DNA of 64,000 nt from contig CBDEFY010000006.1 of NCBI GenBank assembly GCA_965237595.1, positions 496,001 through 560,000 of the forward strand. The letters run 5' to 3'. Positions within the stretch are counted from its first letter, which is position 1. Every line of letters begins with the position of its first letter. Source of the DNA: UBA9611 sp965237595. Lineage in GTDB: Bacteria > Chloroflexota > Dehalococcoidia > Lucifugimonadales > UBA3495. Of the stretch, positions 1-7,727 are shown piece by piece. Both the position numbers and the translations under genes were made by a program. The notes beneath the pieces are model-generated. The model searched no databases. It was not told the origin of the DNA and worked only from the letters and a program-made list of their open reading frames with translations.

Positions 1-155
1 TGATCTCTGCGACCATATCCATGCCTCCATGATTTGGGTAACACAATCATGAGGCAACGACCTGATTTCGGTAACATCTGCGTGAGGCGATAGCTCCGCT
101 TCGGTAACATATTCCTTGAGGCAACGCGACCGGCAAAAGTAATTGTCGCTGATCA
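1..155. mobile_element. Probable end of an IS21-type insertion sequence
   Basis: Three imperfect direct repeats sit at exact 33-bp spacing: the core ggtaaca starts at 37, 70 and 103, each followed about nine bases later by tgaggc. Arrays of internal repeats near the termini are characteristic of IS21-family ends. The segment closes at 150-155 with tgatca, and the next base begins sequence identical to an internal part of the IS3 copy at 52 kb, so this looks like an element that landed inside an IS3 copy. No transposase (istA/istB) of it lies in the window; it would lie to the left. The family name is inference from the repeat architecture. Confidence 0.45.
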
Positions 156-721
156 TACATCCCCATGGCCAAGGGTTTCTTATACCTGGTGGCCATCATG
201 GATTGGTACACGCGGTACGTGGTGGCCTGGCGTCTTTCCAACACCTTGGATGCTGATTTCTGTGTCGAGACATTGGAGGAAGCGCTTGGCAAGGGGAAGC
301 CAGAGGTCTTCAACACCGACCAGGGCAGCCAGTTCACCGGCGAAGCCTTCACCGGTCTCCTAGAGCAGCACGGAGTGAGAATCAGCATGGACGGGAAGGG
401 ACGCTACACCGACAACATCTTGTTGGAGCGGCTGTGGCGCACGGTTAAGTACGAGGAGGTCTACCTGAAAGCCTACTCCAACGGGCGAGAAGCCAAGGCC
501 GGGCTTGACGCATACTTCAGATTCTACAACAACCAAAGACCCCACCAGGCCTTGGGCTACCGGACACCGGCTGAGGTGTTCAAAGGAGACTTGGCGCCAT
601 CAGATGAACGGTCAATCAATGGGAAACGGGCACCGAACGGAGCGTTCTCAGACCTTGGAAAGACGGCGGAACTCCCACTTAGTTTTGCACCAAACCTGTC
701 CAACTAATTGGGTCCACCTCA
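156..721 (+). mobile_element. IS3-family remnant (3' part, right inverted repeat kept)
   Basis: This stretch matches the right half of the IS3 element found at 51777-52995 in inverted orientation, starting abruptly at 156 and ending at the terminal sequence ggtccacctca (711-721). The 5' half, with orfA and the start of orfB, is missing, apparently cut off by the insertion of the element at 1-155. It cannot transpose by itself. The two copies differ by only two residues in the shared transposase part, so they diverged recently. Confidence 0.85.
165..707 (+). pseudogene. IS3 transposase OrfB, C-terminal fragment
   Basis: This is the integrase-core (rve) portion of an IS3-family OrfB transposase. 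It begins mid-domain (MAKGFLYLVAIMDWYTRYVV) and carries the second Asp in FNTDQGSQF and the C-terminal Glu region LLERLWRTVKYEEVYL, then the usual NNQRPHQALGYRTPAEVF tail. The ATG at 165 is an internal Met of the full protein, so the first catalytic Asp region is lost. It is 180 residues against about 280 for a full OrfB. It is nearly identical to the copy at 51791-52471, with R/S and P/S exchanges. Confidence 0.85.
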
Positions 722-993
722 GCAAATGCATATTTTGGCGTCAGATATTCGGCCGGATGAACAATGAAATGTAGGAAAAGGCTGGCAATTTAGCATTAAC
801 CAATATAATCATTTTGGTAATGAGTGTGATGTAATGAATATCGGGTCTCCGCCCTGGGGAACCGGGGAAATTTGGTGCTCTCGTCAGAACAGGTATGACG
901 GCAGGGCAGGATTTCCCTACCCCAATAATCTGAATAGCGTGAATGTCCGGCGGGCATCCGCCGTATGAGCGGCGAGGAAGCAAAAAGCGGCGC

Positions 994-3600
994 ATGTCAA
1001 AGTTGAAAATTTCACTTGGCGTCAAATTGGGCCTGGGACTGGGGCTGTTGCTTTCCTTGTTCGTTATTGCGCTGGCCCTGTCCATCTGGGAGTCCAAAGC
1101 CATTGACGATCACCTCCAAATGATGATGGATGTCCAAGACCCCAAACGTGTCGCCAGGTACGAGATGGAGGCCAATGCGGAAGGCATCGGTTTGGGAGTA
1201 ATGGAGTTCTTGCGGACCAGTGATTCGGAGCTCCGTCCAATGGTAACCAAGAAGGAAGTTGACTTTGGATGGTTGGAGCTTCAGTACCAAGAACTTGCCA
1301 AGAACCCAGCGGAGCGTGATGCGTTGGACCAACTCGGCGTTGCGTTTCGAGAATACGCAGCCTTGGGCCAGCATTTGATGGACCTCGTCGAGGACCAAGA
1401 TGATTTGTTGGAGACCATGGGAGAGAGCTTTCAACTGTTCACCGCATTTCTAAACAGCGAAAGGTCGGCGATTCTCCAATCCCAGGACCTCGCCGATGCG
1501 AGCACACAGACCAGATTGACCCAATTAGACGCGATTATAGCCGAATCGGCCATGATTACTCAAAACATCGCCGGTGGCGTGTCGTTGCCCAGGCACTCCC
1601 GCGTGAATTCTGTTCACGGCCTCGGTGAAGTATCAACCGGCCGGGTTGAAACTGCGGTTTACGAGTATCTCGGCATGGGGTTAACTGAACCAGATACGTA
1701 TTCGATCTCTGACCTGCAATGGCGTATCGCGCGGTCGAATGACGTTAATGACCAAGTCCTTGCGCTAGAAGAAGAGATACACGCTGGTTCGGTGGCCTTT
1801 TTCGATCTGCGCGGCAATCTGGCAACCATAATGGTGGACCAGATCCGGGTCCTGGACAAACAAGGCTCTATGGTCGGGATGGCCGCCTTGGAAAGCGTCG
1901 CGTCCCGGACCGGTGACGCGATGCTGTTTCTGCTCTTGGTCGGCTTGCTCATCGTCGCCGCTGTGGCGGCCCTGATAGCAAAGAACGTAACCGGACCGGT
2001 GGGCAAACTAGTCACCGCCACACGAAGTGTCACGGCAGGAGACTTTTCGGCCAGGGTGGAGACAGCCTCCAGAGATGAAATGGGGTCATTGGGTAGGGCA
2101 TTCAACCAAATGATGACCACAATCCAACGGTCGGAAAAAGCGTTGGTAGTGAGCGAAGGAGAGCAGCGGCGGTTGGCCAACGAGAACGCTGTGGACGCCG
2201 ATCTAGGGCGGATCATCAGCTCCTCTCTGAACGTTGAGGAAGTGTACGAGTCCTTCGTCGAACAAGTCCGAGTCCTTTTGCCCTTCGACCAGCTCGTTAT
2301 TCTCTCCTTTGACCCGGAAAACGATGCTTTGACCTTTAACCACATTTCCGGACTGGACATTCCCACCCGGGGACCAGGAGTTGTGATTCCCCTCTCAAAG
2401 AGCCGTTATGCCGACATGAACCACCGGCGGGAAGGCGTTATAGAGCCGTTTTCCGACAACCCCAAGATTTCTGAAGATTTGGACCCAGTAGTGTCGAAGG
2501 ATCTGGCCGAATCCGGGATTCAAACGGTGATGGCTGTTCCCTTGATCTCGCGAGACCGGGTTATCGGCGCGTTGACCTTTTATTCCAAAGAAAGTGACGC
2601 CTACTCGGACGAAAACTTGAAAACAGCCCTTAAAGTAGCGGACCAGATCGCAGGCGCCATCAACAATGCCGCCACAGTTGCAGAGCTACTGGAGGTCCAG
2701 GCCGAACTGTTGCTGGCCCGGCACCGGTTGGAAGCGCGGGTCTGGGAACGCACCATGGAACTGGAATTCGCGAGGGACGTGGCCATCGGCGCATCCCAGG
2801 CCAAGAGCCAGTTCCTGGCCAACATGAGCCATGAACTCCGCACCCCCCTGAATGGTGTTATCGGCTACAGTGAGTTGCTGGAGATCATGGCCACAAAACA
2901 TGGCGACGACCACTATCTCCCCGATCTGCAGAAAATCGGCAATTCAGGCAAGCATCTGTTGGAGCTGGTCAACGCGATTTTAGACCTGTCTAGAGTCGAA
3001 TCAGGAAAGATTGACCTCTACCTCGAGGAGTTCAGCATTCCGGGTGTGGTCGAAGAGGCGCTACAAATCTGCCGGCCCTTGGCGCTCGAGCGCGACAATC
3101 GCTTGGAGGTAACGTGTCCCGAGGATATCGGCTTTATCAAAGCCGACGAAACCATGATCCGCCAGACTTTGTGCAACCTTCTAAGCAATGCAGCAAAATT
3201 TACTGAGCATGGCCTTATTTCACTGACGGTGATCCGGTACTTCAATGACGGCACAGAATGGGTCAACTTTTCGGTGACCGACACGGGAATCGGCATAGCG
3301 CGAGATGTGTTAGACAAGTTATTTCAACCCTTCACCCAAGCCGACTCTTCCACCGTCCGCCAGTATGGCGGCAGCGGGCTTGGGTTGGCGATCAGCCAAT
3401 GTTATTGCCAGCTCATGGGCGGCGGCATCTCCGTGGTGAGTGAGCCAGGTCAAGGCTCTACGTTCACGATCTCTCTTCCGACCAGTGTGGAGGAACCATC
3501 GAAACCGGTTGAGGCCGGATCCGGTTCTCGGTGGTCAAACGCGGCTTCCGTCACACCCAAGATCGATGCCCCGGTAGCTCTCAGAGACGTCAACCTTTGA
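994..3600 (+). CDS. Membrane sensor histidine kinase (HAMP-GAF-HisKA-HATPase)
   Basis: This is an 868-residue two-component sensor kinase. One membrane helix lies at about residues 6-28, followed by a 280-residue extracytoplasmic region, a second helix at about 309-331 (AMLFLLLVGLLIVAAVAALI), HAMP at about 331-385, a GAF-type domain at about 403-562, a coiled coil, and HisKA with SHELRTPLNGVIGYSEL (phospho-acceptor His about 613). The HATPase domain has the N-box NLLSNAAKF, DTGIGIA and GGSGLGLAIS. I chose ATG 994 because GAGGAAG lies upstream and the first helix then starts near the N-terminus; an in-frame ATG at 943 lacks a ribosome site. A response regulator follows 180 bp downstream and is the likely partner. 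The signal sensed is unknown. Confidence 0.93.
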   Translation: MSKLKISLGVKLGLGLGLLLSLFVIALALSIWESKAIDDHLQMMMDVQDPKRVARYEMEANAEGIGLGVMEFLRTSDSELRPMVTKKEVDFGWLELQYQELAKNPAERDALDQLGVAFREYAALGQHLMDLVEDQDDLLETMGESFQLFTAFLNSERSAILQSQDLADASTQTRLTQLDAIIAESAMITQNIAGGVSLPRHSRVNSVHGLGEVSTGRVETAVYEYLGMGLTEPDTYSISDLQWRIARSNDVNDQVLALEEEIHAGSVAFFDLRGNLATIMVDQIRVLDKQGSMVGMAALESVASRTGDAMLFLLLVGLLIVAAVAALIAKNVTGPVGKLVTATRSVTAGDFSARVETASRDEMGSLGRAFNQMMTTIQRSEKALVVSEGEQRRLANENAVDADLGRIISSSLNVEEVYESFVEQVRVLLPFDQLVILSFDPENDALTFNHISGLDIPTRGPGVVIPLSKSRYADMNHRREGVIEPFSDNPKISEDLDPVVSKDLAESGIQTVMAVPLISRDRVIGALTFYSKESDAYSDENLKTALKVADQIAGAINNAATVAELLEVQAELLLARHRLEARVWERTMELEFARDVAIGASQAKSQFLANMSHELRTPLNGVIGYSELLEIMATKHGDDHYLPDLQKIGNSGKHLLELVNAILDLSRVESGKIDLYLEEFSIPGVVEEALQICRPLALERDNRLEVTCPEDIGFIKADETMIRQTLCNLLSNAAKFTEHGLISLTVIRYFNDGTEWVNFSVTDTGIGIARDVLDKLFQPFTQADSSTVRQYGGSGLGLAISQCYCQLMGGGISVVSEPGQGSTFTISLPTSVEEPSKPVEAGSGSRWSNAASVTPKIDAPVALRDVNL

Positions 3601-3776
3601 CCACTGCCAAATCAACTTGCGCCCTGTTAAGGGCGATGCTCAGACGAGACACCGAAGTTGCATGGGGCCGCTAAATATATCTGCCGAAGGTAAATTAAGG
3701 ACAGACGACGGCCCGTTGCCCAGGGCCTTGCATGAAAACCCGATTCACCCAGAAACATGGTTTTATGAGGAGGAAT

Positions 3777-4154
3777 ATGGTCAAGATACTTCTGGTTGAA
3801 GACAACGAAATGAACATTGACATCGTGAAGCGACGACTGGAGATGGAGGGATTCAAGGTTGTCGTTGCCGAGGATGGCGAGGCGGCTATAGAGAAGGCCA
3901 AAACCGAAGCTCCCGACCTGATTTTAATGGACATGGGCTTGCCCAAAATCGACGGGTGGGAAGCTGCCGGGCACATAAAGGGAGTAGATGAAACTTGCCA
4001 TATACCAATAATCGCCCTAACCGCCCACGCAATGTCCGGAGACCGGGAAAGATGCATGAGTATTGGATGCGATGAGTACAACACCAAGCCAATCGATTTT
4101 TTTCGGCTATTTACCAAGATTCAAAACGTTTTGGATGAGTACTCAGCCAAATGA
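3777..4154 (+). CDS. Single-domain response regulator
   Basis: This 125-residue protein is a stand-alone receiver domain (CheY/DivK-like) with no output domain. The acidic pair E8-D9 (LLVEDN), the phospho-acceptor D52 in LILMDMGLPK, the T in ALTAHAM and the Lys in NTKPID are all present. The start at 3777 is preceded by GAGGAGG (3767-3773), though only three bases separate them; in-frame ATGs at 3732 and 3765 are alternatives. It probably receives phosphate from the kinase upstream. Its stop overlaps the start of the next gene (ATGA), so the two are translationally coupled. Confidence 0.92.
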   Translation: MVKILLVEDNEMNIDIVKRRLEMEGFKVVVAEDGEAAIEKAKTEAPDLILMDMGLPKIDGWEAAGHIKGVDETCHIPIIALTAHAMSGDRERCMSIGCDEYNTKPIDFFRLFTKIQNVLDEYSAK

Positions 4155-4478
4155 GCACAGACCCTGAATCATTCTCTGCGCCAAAGCCCGACCTAAAACA
4201 CGAGCTCCGTACCTACATCACCGCCATCATGGGATACATCGAATTGTTCCGGGAGACGTTCGAACGTCAGGCAAAAAAAAAATGGGAAAACGGGCGAGTT
4301 CCCTCCCGACTTGGAGCAGATTTGGATGGCGGCCAACCTCTTGGCGGCTCTAGTGGAAGACTCCGAACCAGTCTCGGGAAAAGGGTACGGGAATGAAGCT
4401 GGCTCAGGAACGGAATTAAACCTAAAATCCCCCAGCGAGGCGGGACAAAGGCTAAGGAATTTTGTATTTAGGCCCTGA
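4151..4478 (+). pseudogene. Small HisKA-like protein with frame break at an A10 run
   Basis: The gene starts in an ATGA overlap with the response regulator. Its N-terminus carries an H-box-like KHELRTYITAIMGYIELF, resembling the dimerisation and phosphotransfer helix of histidine kinases, but no ATPase domain follows. At 4273-4282 there is a run of ten A. Read straight through, the frame gives a low-complexity tail ending at 4396. With nine A the frame instead continues to a stop at 4476-4478 and encodes DLEQIWMAANLLAALVED, which fits the second HisKA helix. So this is either a gene using slippage on the A-run, a fresh frameshift, or a homopolymer sequencing error. A role as phosphotransfer or phosphatase partner of the regulator is inference. 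Confidence 0.6.
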
Positions 4479-4546
4479 CCGGCTACCAAGAGTCCGGCCG
4501 AGGAGTTGGCGCGCCGGGGTAGGGGCCGGCTCGATCTCCCGGCGGG

Positions 4547-5536
4547 CTAGACCAGCTTCATTTGGAAGCCGTTGTCTTGTTTCTTACCCCGGGCGTTCAG
4601 GTGCACCGCCGGGTAACCAAGTTCCCGGAGGCGTGCTGCCAGTTCCGGGAACCCGTTGACGGTGTAGACCTGCTTGGGCGAGACAGCCTGGACATATGCC
4701 ACCAGTTCGTTGAAGTCGGGGTGATCGCTATAGGGCAGGCTGGCGTCTGCTCCCCGGCCCCAGGGCATATCCCCCGAGGCCGCCCAGCCGGTCAGCTCCA
4801 ACGTCCGTTTCCCCTTGAAGCCCTTTAGGGCCTCTCGACGTTTCCCTGGGGGGAACAGCAAGACCCAACCTTCGGGCCAGTCGCCTTCGAACCTGTTGAC
4901 CTGTCCTGGAAATTCCACCCCGGCTTCCAGGTACACCTGCGTGCCCAGGTAGATGCTCTCCTCGACCATGACGTCGAATCCCTCGCCCAGCAGGTGGTGG
5001 AGCATCTCTTGGGATTTGCCCAATCGCCATCCTTGTACCACCGGCCGTTCGCCGCGGGACAGCCACATCCTCAGGGTCCGGTAGGCGGTATCCAGCACCT
5101 GCTCTTGAGGTGGGAACACGTACTCGGGCCGGCCATAGGTGGCCTCCATTACCAGGGTGTCGCAGGACACCGCTTCCAAGGGCTCGTTGGTGGGGCTGTG
5201 ACGGCTCTTTATATCGCCGGTGTAGAGCAGCCGTTCCCCGGTCTCCTTGGACTCAATCAGCGCCTGGGCGGAACCGAGGCAATGGCCGGCGGGATAGAGG
5301 GTCATGGTGTAGGCCGGGGCGTCAAATGGCTGGTGGTAAGGAAGGAGTACGGGGTCAGAATCGCTGAGGTAGGCACCCAATAGCTTGGCGGTGTTGGGAG
5401 TGAGAACGGGCCGGTCATGGCGTCCGGTGTGGTCGGAGTGGGCGTGGGAGATGAGGCTGAACTCCCGCCTTCTGGTGGAGTCTAACCAGAGGTCCAGTTC
5501 GGGCAGGTAAACCCCACTCTTGAACACCGCCTGCAC
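4547..5536 (-). CDS. Metallo-beta-lactamase fold exonuclease-like protein
   Basis: This 329-residue protein has the zinc-binding signature SHAHSDHTGRH near residue 30, a later PAGHCLGSAQ and TGDIKSR, matching the MBL-fold proteins of RNA 3'-end processing and DNA-ligase-associated exonuclease families. It is shorter than beta-CASP ribonucleases. The conserved C-terminal YSDHPDFNEL segment, typical of the same families, is present. It starts with GTG at 5536. No ligase or helicase neighbour is present, so the substrate (DNA or RNA) cannot be told from context. It is convergent with the two-component cluster. Confidence 0.75.
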   Translation of the reverse strand: MQAVFKSGVYLPELDLWLDSTRRREFSLISHAHSDHTGRHDRPVLTPNTAKLLGAYLSDSDPVLLPYHQPFDAPAYTMTLYPAGHCLGSAQALIESKETGERLLYTGDIKSRHSPTNEPLEAVSCDTLVMEATYGRPEYVFPPQEQVLDTAYRTLRMWLSRGERPVVQGWRLGKSQEMLHHLLGEGFDVMVEESIYLGTQVYLEAGVEFPGQVNRFEGDWPEGWVLLFPPGKRREALKGFKGKRTLELTGWAASGDMPWGRGADASLPYSDHPDFNELVAYVQAVSPKQVYTVNGFPELAARLRELGYPAVHLNARGKKQDNGFQMKLV

Positions 5537-5710
5537 TTACACATCCCCTTATTTCAAATCACGCCAGAGGCGACGCGGCCAAGTATATCATGCAGCTTGG
5601 GCACCTTGGGCCACCATTGGAGCGGTGAATCGGTTGGGTAGGTGCCTCCCGCCGGATTGTGGGGTATAATCGGCTGGGCGCGCCCAGATCTGGTTCACAA
5701 AGGAGAGAGT

Positions 5711-6175
5711 ATGCCGGCAGAAGTTGGCGATGTAGCCCCCGATTTCAAGCTTCCTTCCCCTGACGGGGACGTTTCCCTTGGCGACTACAAGGGCGACAAG
5801 ATAATCGTTCTTTCCTTCCATGTGTTTGATTTCACCGCTGGTTGAACGACTCAAGCAACCTCGTTCCGTCAAGAGTACAAGCGGTTCGAGGAAAACAATG
5901 CCCAGGTACTGGGCATAAGCTGTGACACCGTTCCCGCCCACCGTGCTTGGACCGCGGCGTTGGGTGGTTTGCCCTACCCCGAGTTGTCCGACTTTCACCC
6001 CAAGGGTGACACCACCAAAGCGTACGGACTGTGGAATGAAGAGCGCGGGGCCAGCAACCGGGCCGTGATTATCATCGACAAAGAGGGTGTAGTCCGATTC
6101 CGGGAGACCTATCAGCCGGGCGTTCTACCCGACCCGAGCACCATCTTCGACGTGATGCAGGGACTGAACAAGTAG
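5711..6175 (+). CDS. AhpE-like peroxiredoxin with in-frame UGA (probable Sec45)
   Basis: The reading frame from ATG 5711 (ribosome site AGGAGAGAG just upstream) to TAG 6175 encodes 154 residues, interrupted once by TGA at 5843-5845. This codon falls exactly at the peroxidatic cysteine: VFDFTAG-U-TTQATSFRQ aligns with the FTxxC motif of 1-Cys/AhpE peroxiredoxins, where Mycobacterium AhpE also has its catalytic Cys at 45. Everything after the TGA remains well conserved (VLGISCDTVPAHRAW, LSDFHPKGDTTKAYG, GVVRFRETYQPG). Peroxiredoxins with selenocysteine at this place are an established prokaryotic selenoprotein family. C75 or a neighbour could serve as resolving residue. If UGA is not decoded, the product would be a 44-residue stub. 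Role: reduction of peroxides in the cytosol. Confidence 0.85.
5859..5891 (+). other. Possible SECIS-like stem-loop after the UGA
   Basis: Beginning 13 bases after the UGA, the RNA can pair CCUCG (5859-5863) with CGAGG (5887-5891) and CCG (5866-5868) with CGG (5882-5884), separated by a symmetric UU/UU internal loop, leaving a 13-base apical loop. Position and size suit a bacterial SECIS, which must lie directly behind the Sec codon. The apical loop lacks a G in its first two positions, which bacterial SECIS models usually want, so this is only a candidate. Confidence 0.35.
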
Positions 6176-6205
6176 AGGATTAACCCGGCCTGAGGACATC
6201 AAAAA

Positions 6206-6234
6206 GGCGCCCTAGAAAATGGGGCGTCTTTTTT
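6206..6234 (+). terminator. Intrinsic terminator after the peroxiredoxin
   Basis: A GC-rich hairpin (GCGCCC pairing with GGGCGT across a short A-rich loop) is followed directly by a run of T at 6229-6234. It lies 30 bases behind the peroxiredoxin stop, which supports 6175 as the true end of that transcript unit, and hence that the codons downstream of the UGA belong to the gene. Confidence 0.8.
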
Positions 6235-6340
6235 ATTTGCTATTTTTATGTCCGGTCATTCACGGGTCATGCGCCGGCTCATATTTCGACAAAGCAAGAG
6301 GGCGGCCTTCTTGAACTCTAGCTGTCGGGCGGCCAGTGAA

Positions 6341-7174
6341 TCAACTGCTGGCGGTTATTCTTTGCACCAGGTAGCGCAAAGTGCCCTTTGGGACGTTGAT
6401 GGTCACTTCTTCGCCAACCATCCGGTCCAGCAGGGCCTGGCCTACCGGCGAGGTCGTGGATATCTTGCCCTCTGAAACGTCAGCCTCGCGGACGTCGACC
6501 AGTGTATAAGCCACGGTCTTTCCTGAATGGGTGTCCTTAAGTGTTACCTTTGCGCCGACAGAGGAGCGGGCCACCTTGGATGACGCTCCCTCGGGGAGAA
6601 TCTGGGCGTTGTTGATGCTGGCTTCAATCTCGCGGATGCGGAGTTCTATGATTCCCTGCTGGTCCTTGGCTGCATCCAGCGGGGCGTTCTCTCTGAAGTC
6701 TTTATCGGCCATGGCCAGTTTGATGTCTTCCAGGACCAGGGCCCGCTGACCCTTGAGGTCATCCAATTGACCGACCAGGCGGTCATATCCTTCTTGACTG
6801 AGTTGGGAGCCGCCGAAGGTTGCGCGGTTGGTGGGGCGGGATACAGTCTTGGTTGCGGGGGCGGTGCGGCGGGTACGGGGAACGCGGAGGTGGGATGCTA
6901 GTCCGTTATCAATCCATCCCTGATCTTTCCAATAGGTGAGAAATACCTTGACGGGGCTCAGCCGGTGCAAGGACTCTGACCCACCGAGGCCGATCTGTTG
7001 GGCATATTCAGCCACTTCCGAAGGGGAGAGGTCGGACACCCTTCGGTCCCGGCCGCACCAGGCCACGAAACGGCCCAGTTCTTGATGTCCTTGTTGGACT
7101 GTCTTAGCGGATTTCTTGTCCGCCACAAAATGGGTCAGAGCTTCCAATATTGATAGCCTTTGCTCGGTCGTCAC
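6341..7174 (-). CDS. greA: GreA-type elongation factor with N-terminal SAM-like recombinase domain
   Basis: This 277-residue protein joins two parts. Residues about 120-277 are a complete GreA: coiled coil (LSQEGYDRLVGQLDDL to EASINNAQI) with the acidic tip residues D159 and E162 in KDFRENA, then the FKBP-like C-terminal domain ending GTLRYLVQRI. Gre factors stimulate RNA cleavage in backtracked RNA polymerase. Residues about 5-100 look like the helical SAM-like core-binding domain of tyrosine recombinases (GRFVAWCG, LSPSEVAEYAQQIG, VKVFLTYWKDQGWI), without any catalytic recombinase domain. A basic TRRTAPATKTV linker connects them. Ordinary GreA is about 158 residues. The extra domain could bind DNA or polymerase; this is inference. 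Confidence 0.85.
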   Translation of the reverse strand: MTTEQRLSILEALTHFVADKKSAKTVQQGHQELGRFVAWCGRDRRVSDLSPSEVAEYAQQIGLGGSESLHRLSPVKVFLTYWKDQGWIDNGLASHLRVPRTRRTAPATKTVSRPTNRATFGGSQLSQEGYDRLVGQLDDLKGQRALVLEDIKLAMADKDFRENAPLDAAKDQQGIIELRIREIEASINNAQILPEGASSKVARSSVGAKVTLKDTHSGKTVAYTLVDVREADVSEGKISTTSPVGQALLDRMVGEEVTINVPKGTLRYLVQRITASS

Positions 7175-7727
7175 TCAAGAACCTCCACTGTCAGTCATTC
7201 TTCAAATCTCGTAGTTGGGCGCCAGAATATTGTGGCTACACGCCGGAGAGTTTTGAGGGGGCGCCGGAAGGCTAGAATTGGACACTCTTGGCCCGGAAAG
7301 GTCAGTCGGAGGGGCCTCTGTGAGAGGGGAGAACACGCACAAATGATACCAGTTTTGGCCGGAAATGGCAATCCTAAAGATCCTGGGCGGCAGACGATGA
7401 GAGGCCCGGTTTCAGTAGTGGGAACCCATCCGAAGGATGGCATCGATCGACCTTGAACCCTATCAATCCGAAGGAGATATTCGCCCGTTCAAAGACCCAG
7501 CCACGACCGGCGGAACCGAAATAATGTCAATCGGAACCAATGAGTTGGCGATTCCATGGATTTGCCCCGTGGCGGGCATGGAAATCACCTCTAGAAATCT
7601 TTGACTTGGTCACAACGACGATGTAGCATAGCCACGGCAATACGCCATATGCCTGCAGGGTTACCCGTGCCCACCACATCAGCGGCAGCACAATTACAAT
7701 CTGTCACCTGATACGGGACTAGAAAAC
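7175..7727. other. Gene-free stretch between divergent genes
   Basis: These 553 bases separate the greA-like gene (leftward) from the PEPCK-like gene (rightward) and should hold both promoters. The only clear element is a small perfect hairpin, CCATCC-GAA-GGATGG, at 7426-7440. I see no convincing ORF or RNA gene. Confidence 0.6.

Noticed and set aside
37..126. Three 33-bp spaced repeats as a CRISPR or iteron origin
   Set aside because: Only three imperfect copies, ending at a sharp junction inside an IS3 element; an IS end is simpler.
5843..5845. The peroxiredoxin TGA as ordinary pseudogene nonsense
   Set aside because: Not excluded, but the codon is exactly at the catalytic Cys, is the only defect, and is TGA while the decayed genes have TAG/TAA.
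5849..5876. An alternative hairpin ACUC/GAGU after the UGA
   Set aside because: Only four outer pairs and three inner ones with a large internal loop; the hairpin at 5859-5891 is more stable.
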